Assembly (NCBI GenBank): GCA_015179125.1
Contig: WHVA01000178.1
Coordinates: 124,001 to 188,000, forward strand
Source of the DNA: Gautieria morchelliformis
Lineage: Eukaryota > Basidiomycota > Agaricomycetes > Gomphales > Gomphaceae
Direction of reading: 5' to 3'
DNA length: 64,000 nucleotides
The notes under the pieces: generated by a model
The model's input: the letters and a program-made list of their open reading frames with translations, nothing else
The model's database searches: none
Told to the model about the DNA's origin: nothing
Made by a program: the position numbers and the translations under genes
In this document: one piece after another, positions 53,653 through 64,000 of the stretch
Numbering within the stretch: the stretch's first letter is position 1
Layout: the number at the start of each line of letters is the position of its first letter

Positions 53653-54205
53653 TGCACTTGCATTGTGCTGCTGAGCTGTCTCAGGATCATAAAGCACTGA
53701 CTGGCCTCTTCAAGAACCCATGCATCACAGTCTCAGTGGTTCATAGACCCTTATAATGAAGGGGTCTCATTTCATGTGTATTTCAACCCCATTCCCCTTC
53801 CAACACTGGCCCTTATTTTTACCATGGTAAGTTTTTTTTTTTGGCCACCTGCCTGCCACTATGCTCACCAATCGAGGTCAAATATTGACTGATTATTTTT
53901 TTGCTCCCAAAGATCTAGGCTTTGTTCTCAGATGTCTTCCCATCGGAAGTGGTACCAGCCCGGACTGACATGGCCTTGTGGCATTCCTTTGCACAGTTGC
54001 TACTCTGTGCACATACTAGGCATAGGTTGTTATCCATGCAACATTGGCATTCCTCAGGCATGAGTTTGCCATCATTACCAAGCTTGTTACTCTGGAGACA
54101 TGGCAGAATTTCCTGACTTTAAAAATCAACTGGAAATTCTGAGGATATTCCACATTTCTTCAAAATTTTCCAGTTCAGGAAATTGGATGAAAATTTATAG
54201 CAGTC
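53653..54205. other. Spacer with no recognised feature
   Basis: A short T run is near 53830; no gene seen. Confidence 0.3.
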
Positions 54206-55418
54206 ATGAACACAATGTCCTCGCTGTCCTTCAACAAACTCGCATCCCATGATGCCCCAACATCACACAGCCAACAACAACAGGACACACCTGGGTATCC
54301 CGATGCCCACTCCCATCCAGCAGCTATCACATTTCGTACCACTCATCCTCACCATACTATTCCTAAGTTTGGGCCATATCTCCTCCTTCAAATGCTCAGT
54401 GAGGGTGGGTTTGGAAAGGTCAAGCTTGGGCTGCATTGTCAGTGCAGTGAAAAAGTTGCTGCCAAACTCATTCTGAGGAGGAACATGCACAGTCCCAGCT
54501 GAATGTCCCAGGTTCAATGGGAGATAGAGGTGCTTAGGGTGAGTGTTCACCGCATCTACCAAGCCTGTGTCTCATCAGATTGTTAGAATATCCAACAGCA
54601 TCTGGCTATATGATGTCATTGAGACTGACAGGTATATTGGAATCATTCTCCAGTATGCATCAGGTGGTGAATTGTTCAATCACCTCCTTGCCCATGAATA
54701 CCTTAAATATCAGGACACATGCAAACCCTTTGCACAACTGATCGCCAGTGTTTCATACATGCACACTAATATTGTCCACCATGATCTTAAGCTCAAGAAC
54801 CTGATCATTACTAACTTTGGGTTTGCCAACTGCTTCAACCACTGCCCCGATCGCCTCATGTGGACCACCTGCAGCTCTCCTTGCTACACCACGCCTGAGC
54901 TGGTTCTTTCCAAGGGATTATACATTGGCCCTTCTGTTGACATGTGGTCGTGTGGAGTCATTCTCTACGCAATGCTTACTGGTTCTCTTCCTTTTGACTA
55001 CAGCCGTGCCAATCCCAAAGACATTCTCCACACGCCACTCACTTTCCCAGACTACATCACCCATGACACCTGGTATTTGCTCTCTATGATGCTTGTGCCT
55101 GATCGGACACAATGCTATGGACTTCTCAAAATTATGAGCCACTGCTGGCTCATGCCTTATAGCCAGCTCTTCAGCTGCACTGTCCCAGAGCTCAAGGATA
55201 TTGCCAATGAGCAACAGAACCGGCAACATCAGGCATATCAGAGACAGAGCCCATTCCATTCTACTGAACAGGAAGTGCAATGTGAGCACGAGCAGAGTAA
55301 CATGGCAGAAACCCTGGCGACATCCCTCCATTGTCTTCTAGCTGATGTTTTGTCAGTGTTTTTTGGCCGCAGGAAATCCTTCAAAAATTGCAAATATGAC
55401 AGATACTCCAAGCAGTAG
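54206..55418 (+). pseudogene. Kin4-like serine/threonine kinase pseudogene
   Basis: The glycine-rich loop region is FGPYLLLQMLSEGGFGKVKLGLH (54370-54438), then VAAKLI. A stop follows at about 54500, and the homology resumes in another frame (VRISNSIWLYDVIETDRYIGIILQYASGGELFNHLLAHEYL, 54573-54705). The catalytic loop reads VHHDLKLKN instead of HRDLKxEN. The metal-binding DFG is NFG (IITNFGFAN, 54806-54832), and the bases normally between the two are partly deleted. Downstream parts are good: SSPCYTTPELV, VDMWSCGVILYAMLTGSLPFDY and LLSMMLVPD. The fit is to the fungal Kin4 branch of CAMK-like kinases. Loss of HRD and DFG plus a stop means no kinase activity. No introns are needed, so a retrocopy is possible. 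Confidence 0.75.
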
Positions 55419-56600
55419 CAATTACTGTAAAACTAGGTGCTTGACATGGAATAACCCCCTTATGTCTGGGGAAAATACCTAGGATTTCAGTTATAAGAGC
55501 TAGTACTCGGGCCAAAAGGTGGCAGATTATTGGTCCCAGGCTCCTCTCACTGATCACACCATGAGTGCCATGCAGCTAATCTGAGTCAGAGGAGAGCATA
55601 TATTGTACTTACTCGACATACCAAACCCTGTCACCTATTTATGGTGACCTGGTGTGACTTGTTAGCTTACATGGTACAGTTGACTCCCTCCTAATGGATA
55701 CCTCCCAGGATAGCCCCAAAGGTGTGTTTTCAGGGAGTATGGGGTACTCAAGAGATGGCATATTGGCACTGATCTAAGTGTGCAAAATTTGGTTTCATTA
55801 AATAATTTATTCGTGTAGTTTACATTCATTCTATACCAGCCAGAACATGTGTGATGTGTTGGGTACTGAATCAGCTGTCCAGCCACTGACCAAGAATCTC
55901 ATTTGAGCTTCGCAGCCATGCCGGCCTTGCCGGTTTCAGGTGGATTATGTAATACAATTTCCTATTTTGGTACTACAATGGGGTGATAATAACCCATACC
56001 TAGGGTCAAATAATGCAAAATATGTTTGGGGTATGGCCTATGGGTTATGGTCACCAAATCCAAGCAAACCAACTCAGGAAATCCAAATGCATATGCATGG
56101 CTTTTCAGGGAGTATGGGTTATACCTGGTATGCATTAGGAGGGAGGTGCCTGTAGATGCACTGCAGGCGTTTTGCAAGACCTCTGTCTCTCCACCTTCCA
56201 CCTTCCGACCCAACTTCCGACTTCTGTTTAGTTCAACACTGCAGGCCAGACTGTGTCCAAGACAGACTATCTGAGGGTTACTGCTTGTACAGTATGGGAG
56301 GTCAAATCAGTATGGTAGTGGGAGATGCAATACCCATGTGTCAATGAATGTTTGCCCTGGGAAACTCATGTGGCCCGTCTGCATTGCGTCCACAAGGTGC
56401 CATGCTCAAACCGGCTGAGATCAAGCTTTGTGGACCCCTTTGCAATAACAGCAGTATTCACCGGCCACCACAAACCTAACTGAGACCAGGGTGGAACCCA
56501 GAATAAAAGTTCTGAGGGTGAGTTGAGTAACCAGCCATTTTCTAGCCGTGAGTCAGGTCGAAACCCAGGCCCTGCAGCTGTGCGAAGGATATTAGCATAT
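55419..56600. other. Region without a resolvable gene
   Basis: Short frames only, none with a recognisable motif. Confidence 0.3.
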
Positions 56601-56634
56601 TTCGTAATGTTCCAACAAATCAAGATAGCAGCTA

Positions 56635-57441
56635 CTAACTAGGTGCTTGACCTGCGAATGGTGCTGAAATGATCTCCCCGGTGTCTGCATTCCACACACG
56701 GATTGTCTTGTCATCAGACCCTGAGACGATGCGCTTGCGGTCCTGCAAGAAAGCCACCGACGTGACCAACTCGGTGTGGCCTTCGAATGGTGCTGAAATG
56801 AGCTCCCCGGTGTCTGCATCCCACATACGGATCGTCTTGTCATAAGACCCGGAGACAATACACCTGCCATCCTGCGAGAATGCCACCGACGTGACCAACT
56901 CGGTGTGGCCTTCGAATGGTGCTGAAATGAGCTCCCCGGTGTCCGCATCCCACATACGGATCGTCTTGTCATAAGACCCGGAGACAATACACCTGCCATC
57001 CTGCGAGAATGCCACCGACGTGACCAACTCGGTGTGGCCTTCGAATGGTGCTGAAATGAGCTCCCCGGTGTCTGCATTCCAGCACTCCGCTGACTGCTTC
57101 GTTCAGCTGGCCCTCCGACGCCTCGCCGGACGTCCCGAAAGACGTGATGGTGAACTCTAGGTCAGTCTGAACCTTCGCGTCGCTGACTGCTTCGTTCAAC
57201 TGGCCTTCCTGCGCCTCGTCGGGCGTCCCGAAAGACGTATTGGTGAACTCTAGGACATTCTGAACCTCATGCATGTTCCCTGCCTCAGTGTAGTTACGGG
57301 GTTTGAGAGAAATGGCCGCTGAGTTCGATGATTACGTGTGCACTCAGTCGTTGAGCGACGAGGACTGACCTCTTGTTGCTGCTTCCTCAAGGAGTAACTC
57401 AATCCGTTCCGTCGCACCGCCAATATACTCATCACTACCAA
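56635..57441 (-). CDS. WD40-repeat array with nearly identical units (fragment or young gene)
   Basis: The sure part is 57077-56635. It has three WD40 blades of 42 residues with the pattern VTSVAFSQDGRCIVSGSYDK, TIRMWDADTGELISAPFEGH. The blades end in WD or WN, and the frame ends at 56635. Two of the blades differ by about one base in 126. Upstream on the same strand (57087-57262) are two tandem copies of a roughly 90-bp unit encoding LEFTxTSFGT...GQLNEAVS. The join between the two parts lies one base out of frame near 57085, where VWNADTG should read through. The N-terminus is unresolved. WD40 arrays this uniform are known from fungal NACHT/NLR-type recognition genes, but no NTPase domain is present here. 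Confidence 0.6.
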
Positions 57442-57460
57442 ATGTATGATGCCTATAGAC

Positions 57461-58600
57461 TTCGATGCCTAATACGGAACCCCCATTCAAGTCGTTGCTG
57501 GGCATGGATTTAAGATCTACGTGAAGATAACATTGGAATTAAACGCACAAATAGAACGACTCATCCCATGAGGCAGTATTGCCTCTCGCGGCTACGGCAG
57601 TCTTCTTGACATCCTCATCGACAATGAGTTTCACGTAATATTTTCCAGGACGTTTGCCGAACAGTGCGATATTGGGATGGTGATTGCATTTTAAGTCTGT
57701 GGTCGACCGTCAAGAGTCAGTATACGATGGACAGCGCAAACGAAAAAGTCCTCCCTGCAACTTTGATTGCTGCAGGGATACTTCGGGGTGGAGAGTGAAC
57801 AGTTGGCTCCCTAGAAAAGTTACCGTTGGCTTATGCTACTGTGCCCTCATCGTTGCCCTTAACGCTGTTCATTGTTCGCAGTGTTCGAGGTGGGTAGTAG
57901 GCGAAAAACGACGACGACAGGCGCCCCCTGGCACTCCATAGTTCGGACCTGTCATCGAAGAGATGGCAACATTGAGTCCTGCAGCTCCCCACGTGGCGTT
58001 CCCGGCGTTCAGTTGAAGCGCCCGTCGATCGTCGCGCAGTGGCTCCGTACGCGCTCGGTCGCCTTTGTAAGTACAGCTGGTCCGTGTCTGAGAGGCAACG
58101 CGGCTATCATATCGTGCATTGCAGTGAGTGAGCTACGTGCACCGCCTGGGCAACTTTCGTGGATGCGTTGCCGACAACATGAAGTAAGTCCAGGATTTCA
58201 CCCGCGCGGTCTATCCTGCACTAATAGATATGAGGTCGCACGTGCAGTTTTGTCGACTAGTTAACATCCAGTGCCCAAGTACCATCCACAAGCAGTCCGC
58301 TACCAGACCTCCAAACGCGACGCTTGTCCCTCCAGTCCATCTCCCTCCCACTTCTCAAACGTGCCTAGACCCATCAGTGCCCCCACGTCCCGTTACAACA
58401 GTACTCGCTCAGTAGACAGCGACAGTACATTCCCCAGGGACTCCTCCAAATCCTGTGAAACCCCGAGAGCGTTCATGGCCGTCCACTTCCGAATCGTCCA
58501 GTACCAATCCGCCGGCAAATGGCTCACCCTCCGTTTCCCGCCAGCGAGTCCCTCTATGACCCCGCAAGCCGGCTGTCTTTACAGGCGTTTCACCAGCCCT
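57461..58600. other. Region without a resolvable gene
   Basis: Overlapping short plus-strand frames with Ser/Pro/Arg-rich content. No domain or splice pattern is convincing. Confidence 0.3.
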
Positions 58601-58607
58601 GCCAGCC

Positions 58608-58943
58608 ATGCCAGCCAAATCCAACCACTTCCAGCCCCCATTCCCAGGGCAAGCCCCAAACCTCCAGACTACGATAACCCCGCCTGGCGGCAGTCTCACA
58701 AAACATAGTACCTCCCTCCTAATGGTAGCTCCAAAAATCCCTCGCCCAATCATCCGCGGCGGAATAAGCTTCGATTTGCTTCATCCCACTCGTCTCCTGT
58801 CTGTCTGGCAGTTCTGCACTAACCCCACACCTTCCAGCGCCCTATTCTGCATCCGCTTCTCAGCGGACCGGCGCTACCTCGCGAGTGGGTGCCAACAATG
58901 CTTGGCGCAGATATGCGACAAGGTCACAGGGGAAAGGACATGG
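58608..58943 (+). pseudogene. Possible TUP1-like WD40 fragment
   Basis: A proline-rich stretch leads to SSALFCIRFSADRRYLASGCQQCLAQICDKVTGE (58835-58940). This resembles the first WD40 blade of the corepressor TUP1. A GTGAGT donor-like site follows at 58941-58946. No further blades were found downstream, so it is a fragment at best. The assignment rests on one blade and is weak. Confidence 0.35.
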
Positions 58944-58949
58944 TGAGTG

Positions 58950-60430
58950 ATTGCCTCGTCTTTCGCTTTGTCTCCCTGAACCTCCCCCTTTCCTTCATCT
59001 CCCCCGCAAATTGTCCACACTCGAACAAAGTGTGCTCGTCCAGGCCTCAGGTCTTGCCATGTCAGCAGCTGCATGTTATGATCTAGCTATCGGCTCGTGT
59101 GGAAACATCTCCTGAAGCAATCGAATGAAAGTGTCGAATGAAAGTGTTGTCCCTGGCCTGATCCAGAAACACAAATGAAATACAAAATACAACCGAAACC
59201 CAAAATATGTCAGTACGGATTAAGATCCAGCACTCTGTCGATAGCGATCCAACCCTCATTGATATCATTCTCTGGTCAATATACTGACATACTTCTCCAT
59301 AGCATCCATTCCCTCCAGACTCTGCCATAAGTTATCACATATCAGACATGTCCCGAACAGACAGCTTGAAGTTGTTATTTCATTATTTCATTGCCTGAAT
59401 GAGAAGGATTCAAAGGAGTCTGTGCATTAGCTTGAGCACAGATCCAAGGTGGGACTTGACTTGATGTGCATTAACTCAAGTGCAGGGAAGATAGGGAAAA
59501 GAACTCAAGACTGATAGTGAGAACACTGTTAACTCACTCAACCAGACTCAACCATGTGAGTGAATGGGCTAAAACTAATGGGTTGTTGTGGCTAAAGTCC
59601 TAGCTACTTATACAGTGATGAACAGGGGTAAAACCCTAAGGAACATTGGATTAGGAATGCATACATCACCAATGATGTAAATGATGGTGCTGTGTGCCCC
59701 TAGGTGCATAATCCATTGATGATGATGTGAAATGCCTTCTGGAATCTAATAACAGAAGTGACTGACCTCATAGGCCTCATCTAGCACTCTATGATGAACA
59801 AGAGACCTTGTAACCTGAAATTTGTGTTATGAAACCCGAGACGAATCAGCGGCCCCGAAGCAATGCCGCGCACGCGCTTACACACCACTTCCCCGGCTCC
59901 TCATTCCTAGCTGATACTCGACCTATCGCTTGGCTCCATCTTCCCACTCCACCCCATATGCCCCACTAGTTCCATAGTATATACCTGTATATTTAGGTAC
60001 GACACGTCCCCATGACTCGACTCCACCCCAGCCATAACCCCGGGCATCGATCCCCCTCCATTCTACCGTTCGCTTACATGTACACATCCCCCCACGCTCC
60101 ACAGTCGATCTCAATATCTACTAGCTAGTGTTCCGAGTAGTATAAAGTAGCTACCCATGTACATTGAATAATTAGACAGCATTCTCTGTCCAATTCCGAG
60201 CAGTTCTCAATCTAAGCCCACCGTAACTCTCACTGTCGCTCCTGCGTAAGCGATACAGGTTACCGAGACATCTGTACACTACAATACGTAGTATAGCCCC
60301 AACTCAACAATTCCCGAGCACCCGTGTTGTCCGCTGGACTAATAAGTCCATCATCGAGATCCCCTCTAACGCTTCCAATCCATCCTATTAAAGAATTCCT
60401 ATTACAGAACAAGAATTTGTAGCTCAGCCA
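58950..60430. other. Region without a resolvable gene
   Basis: No coding motif found on either strand. Confidence 0.3.
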
Positions 60431-60593
60431 TGTTGGAATATTGATGTCATACACTGACACATCCACATGCACCCACTGATGTGTTAATACTTCTTGTTCA
60501 AACCCTGATGTCCACTCCTTTCCTCAGTCATTCACGCTCACCCTAACATCTGAGGTAAGAACCATCCTATGTATCCATCTTGTAAATAACCTA
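60431..60593 (+). repeat. LTR X fragment, interrupted by Helitron C
   Basis: Starts TGTTGGAATATTGATGTC and follows the minus-strand LTR at 44187 for about 150 bases, through GAGGTAAGAACCATCCTATG. It stops where the Helitron 5' end TTCCTATAGG begins. The rest should lie beyond the right end of Helitron C, outside the window. Confidence 0.7.
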
Positions 60594-63500
60594 TTCCTAT
60601 AGGTGAAAGTAGCACGGTGGGAGGTTGTGGGCGCGCTTACAAATAATATTACGTAAAACTTATGTCAGCGGCGAGCGGCGCAGCCGCGAGCACCAACGCT
60701 GCGCAGCGGTCACGTGACCGGCAGACCGGCGTGAACCTGGAGTGCAAGCGGCGCAGCCGTGAGCTCCTGGCGGTTCACGCCAATCTTCCGGCTCCAGCGC
60801 TCAACCCTGCGCTGAGCTGGCAGAACGCGCTGGCAGAACGCTGCGCAGCCGCGTCTGCGCACTCCACCACCACCCTCCTCTCCTCTCTGCCCACTAGATA
60901 GAATAAAATTGCGTGAGAGTGAATTAATAGATAGCCTATATAGTGTAGAACACAAAAGATTATAGTGTAGAACACAAAGATCTCTTCCCAGGGAGATCTC
61001 TGCAGTGAACTATTGGGGTTGACCTCTTCAGTGGGGCAGCTTTTTCTCTGCTAAGGAGCCAGGTAGTCATCCCAGGCTGCCTTAGAGGGAGCCACAATTG
61101 CATTGCAGTTCTCTTAGTGTTGACTTGCACTACTGGTGGCTGAAGAAGACATCTCCCCAGGACCAGGACCAAGACCTTTTACTGGAATTATTCCAGTTGG
61201 ATAGCCAAAGAAGACTTGGATATTTTCATCAAACAATTTCCCCGTCCCTTCCTTGGTACGTATATATTTCTCTTTGGTCTGCTGTGAGCCATCTGACATT
61301 TATTTTATTTTAAATAGAAAATCATAAATTCCCTTGACTTTGCCTAACAAACAAATTCTCAGTCCCATCCTTGGTACGTATATATTTCTCTGTGCTCTGG
61401 TGTGAGCCATCTGACATTTATTTATTTTATTTTAATTAGAAATTAATAAATTCCCCTGACTTTGCCCAAGAAAAATTAACAACAGCTGCATCTGCTTGCA
61501 AATGTAAGTTGAATTGTGGTAGCTTGAGTGTTCCCCTAAGCTTATGCCTGCATTTCTCAGGGATCCATCTACTCCAGAGAGAAATCGTCAGCAGGAGCAT
61601 GAAAGGGCGAGGGAGGAGCAGGAGGGTCATATGACGTCGCCCACTGATCGGAGAGCGCGTGCACTTGCTTCTGCTGCTGTCAGAGCTCAGGACCAGCCAC
61701 CCCCTCCACCACAGCCTTTTGCCATCCCCCACCCTCCTCCTAGAAGCAATGTCGCTGATCCTTTTCAACAACCTGTGGCCGGGCCATCACGTCCTCCTAT
61801 GCTTGCAGGACCATCGCGTCCTCCTAATCTCAGTCCTGGAGAGCAGGTGGCAGCCCTTCGTGCACAGTTAGCAGTTATCCCACCATTACAGCCCCTGAGA
61901 AGAAATAGGCCAGACCCTGTACAGCCTGCTCCCGTAGTAGGTTCAGCGGCTATTGCTCAGTTGCGTGCTCAGGCAGCTGGAATTGGACATCCGGTGGTAG
62001 GCTCTACAGCGGTGGCAGATTTGCGTGCTCAGGCTGCTGGGATACAGCCTATCCCAGCACAGCCCTTGGGAAGACACAGGCAAGCACCTGTACAACCAGC
62101 TCCTAGACCTCCTGTAGTAGGTTCTGCAAAAGTGGCAGCATTGCGTGCTCAGGCCAATGCAATAAGACCAATGCCGCCGCTACTCCCTGCACTTTTGCGG
62201 CCTCTTCAGCGACTCCCTCCACCTCCTCAGCCGCTCCCTGCACCTCCTCAGCTGCTCCCTGCACCTCCTCAGCCGCTCCCTGTACCTCGGCAGCGTCCTC
62301 AGCGACCTCCTCCTCCTCTTCCACTTGGTCGTTCTAGAATAATTGAGGCAGATGTGCAGCGTCATGATTTGGGTCCCATGGTTATTCCCTGCCCTGACTG
62401 TGGAGCATTACACTGGAGGGCAGAACGTCTGCAGAAATCCTCAAATGTGCGGCCCAGATTTGGTGATTGCTGTATGGAAGGAAAGGTGCAGCTGGAAGAC
62501 CTGCCAGAGCCCCCTCAGCCATTGAACAGCTCTTAGAAGGCCAGGACCCTGAGGCAAAAGGATTTCGCCAGAATATCAGGCAGTATAATGCTGCATTTGC
62601 ATTCACTTCTGTGGGGGCCGACTTTGACCAAGATTTGCTTCGGGAGGGTCGTGGTCCATATGTGCTCAAGCTACAGGGTGAACTGTATCATCTCCATGGC
62701 TCTCTCCTCCCTGACAATGAAGACGATCCAAAGTATGCCCAGCTTTACATATATGATCCTGCACTGGCTTTGGCAAAGAGAAAAAATTGTAATGAGCGTC
62801 TGTCTCCAACTATCATGGGAGACTTGCAGGAAATGCTCCTGCTATGCAATCCTCATGTGCGCACATATAAACAAGCAGCTGAGAGGCTCAGAGCTCAAGA
62901 ACAGAATGGTGACATCCAGGCAAGGCTCACGTACAGGGCACACAGGGATCCTAGGAGATATAATGTCCCAACTGCAGATGAGATTGCAGTCGTTCTTCCT
63001 GGAGATGGCATCGACCCTGGACCTAGGGATATTATTGTCCAGCTCAGAGGTGGACCTTTCAGAAGGGTATTGGATACCAATGCAAACTATGCCTCGCTGC
63101 ACTATGTCTTGCTCTTTCCCAAGGGAGAGTTGGGATGGGAACCAGGTATTCCTTATCATGAGCCAGAGCGTGCTCGGCAGGCCAATCCCAATCCAAACAG
63201 ACGGAGACAGGTCACCCAAATACAGTACCATGCATATCGTCTGTTCCAGAGAGAGAGAGAACCTACAACACTCCTGCGTGGTGGCAAATTGTTCCAGCAG
63301 TACATTGTAGACTCCTGGGCTGCTGCAGAGCAAAGCAGACTGAGGTGGATCAGGGCCAATCAACACACTCTGCATGCTGAGCAGTATAACCAGATGGTAG
63401 ATTCATATGGAGGCTTGGACAATGACATTGGAGATGCAAACAGCTTGGGCATAAAAGTCATTCTGCCTGCGACATTTCAAGGAAGTACACGGGACATGAA

Positions 63501-64000
63501 TCAAAACTGCCAGAACTCCCTGGCCATTACAACAAAGAAGGGTCCCCCTGATTTATTTATTACCATGACTGCCAATCCAAAGTGGGATGAGATAGTGGCC
63601 GAGTTGCTCCCTGGACAAACTGCTCAGGACAGACCTGACCTGGTGTCGCGGGTGTTTCACCTCAAAAAGAAATACCTCATTGACTTGATCGTCAAGGACA
63701 AGATCTTTGGAGAAACTGTCGCTTGCGTTCACACTATTGAATTCCAGAAGAGGGGGCTCCCACACATGCACCTGCTTACCTGGTTCGATAGGGAGTCCAA
63801 GGTCAAACATCCACATGAGGTGGATTCTATGATTTCAGCAGAGTTCCCTGATCCAGAGACACATCCTGTCCTCTACCAGTTGGTCTGTGAGCTGATGACA
63901 CATGGTCCCTGTGGACAAATGAATCCAAACGCACCCTGCATGGAAAATGGCAAGTGCAAGAAAGGCTTCCCAAAGCCATTCTGTGAGGAGACCATTGTGA
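60594..64000 (+). mobile_element. Helitron C, autonomous type, right part outside window
   Basis: The 5' end TTCCTATAGGTGAAAG is at 60594, preceded by A. It has a leader of about 950 bp like that of A, including one GGTCACGTGACC site (60708-60719), the CAGGACCAG-type repeat (about 61160) and AT-rich repeats. It is very close in sequence to A throughout. Confidence 0.9.
61544..64000 (+). pseudogene. Helitron C Rep-helicase, 5' part, with a one-base deletion
   Basis: ATG at 61544 (MPAFLRDPSTPERNRQQE). It follows the Helitron A protein through the Pro/Gln-rich N-terminus and the CPDCGALHW patch. At about 62526 one A is missing relative to A (ATTGAACAG for ATTGAAACAG), so the original frame stops at 62536. 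The shifted frame then stays open to the window edge and includes GLPHMHLLTWFD, the HUH motif (about 63747-63785). The Y2 tyrosines and the helicase would be beyond 64000. Apart from this deletion I see only substitutions, so inactivation is probably recent, unless the base is an assembly error. Confidence 0.88.

Overview
The window looks like nuclear DNA of a filamentous basidiomycete (Agaricomycetes). The evidence is 50-70 nt GT-AG introns (one with a TACTAAC branch site), a split CCT2 chaperonin gene, two protein types I associate with mushroom-forming fungi, and a very heavy load of fungal-type transposons. I could not assign a species.

Layout. 1-5.5 kb is a gene island: CCT2 (minus, runs off the left edge), a short C2H2 zinc-finger gene (minus) and a multi-exon four-pass membrane protein (plus). 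5.6-8.15 kb is a Ty1/copia element (gag-protease-integrase) cut off exactly where a Ty3/gypsy chromovirus begins. That gypsy element fills 8154-14294 on the minus strand: two LTRs, gag, protease, RT, RNase H, integrase, chromodomain. It is broken by frameshifts but keeps a legible promoter, primer site and polypurine tract. 14.3-36.0 kb is a nested stack of Helitrons. It has one intact 1677-residue Rep-helicase Helitron (A, minus), one decayed autonomous copy (B, plus), three non-autonomous relatives (D, F, E), the 3' ends of two more (G, H), and solo LTRs nested inside them. All carry the same 3' hairpin plus CTAG terminus, and the non-autonomous ones carry long 21-bp minisatellites.

36.0-41.0 kb holds a palindrome-rich patch, an intact 432-aa gene of a fungal family, and a methyltransferase gene broken by a frameshift and cut off by a 5'-truncated LINE. 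42-53.7 kb is a graveyard of two copia families (X and Y) and a DDE-type transposase relic. 54-59 kb holds a Kin4-like kinase pseudogene, a minus-strand WD40 array with almost identical repeats, and a weak TUP1-like fragment. From 60594 to the right edge lies a third autonomous Helitron (C), very close to A but with a one-base deletion.

How the parts relate. Helitron A is the only visibly intact autonomous element. The non-autonomous elements share its 3' terminus, related 5' termini and an AT-rich internal repeat, so they are plausible substrates for its Rep-helicase. One LTR insertion sits at the same site in several non-autonomous copies, which suggests it was amplified as a Helitron passenger. 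The gypsy element shows the signature of Tf1-type self-primed reverse transcription.
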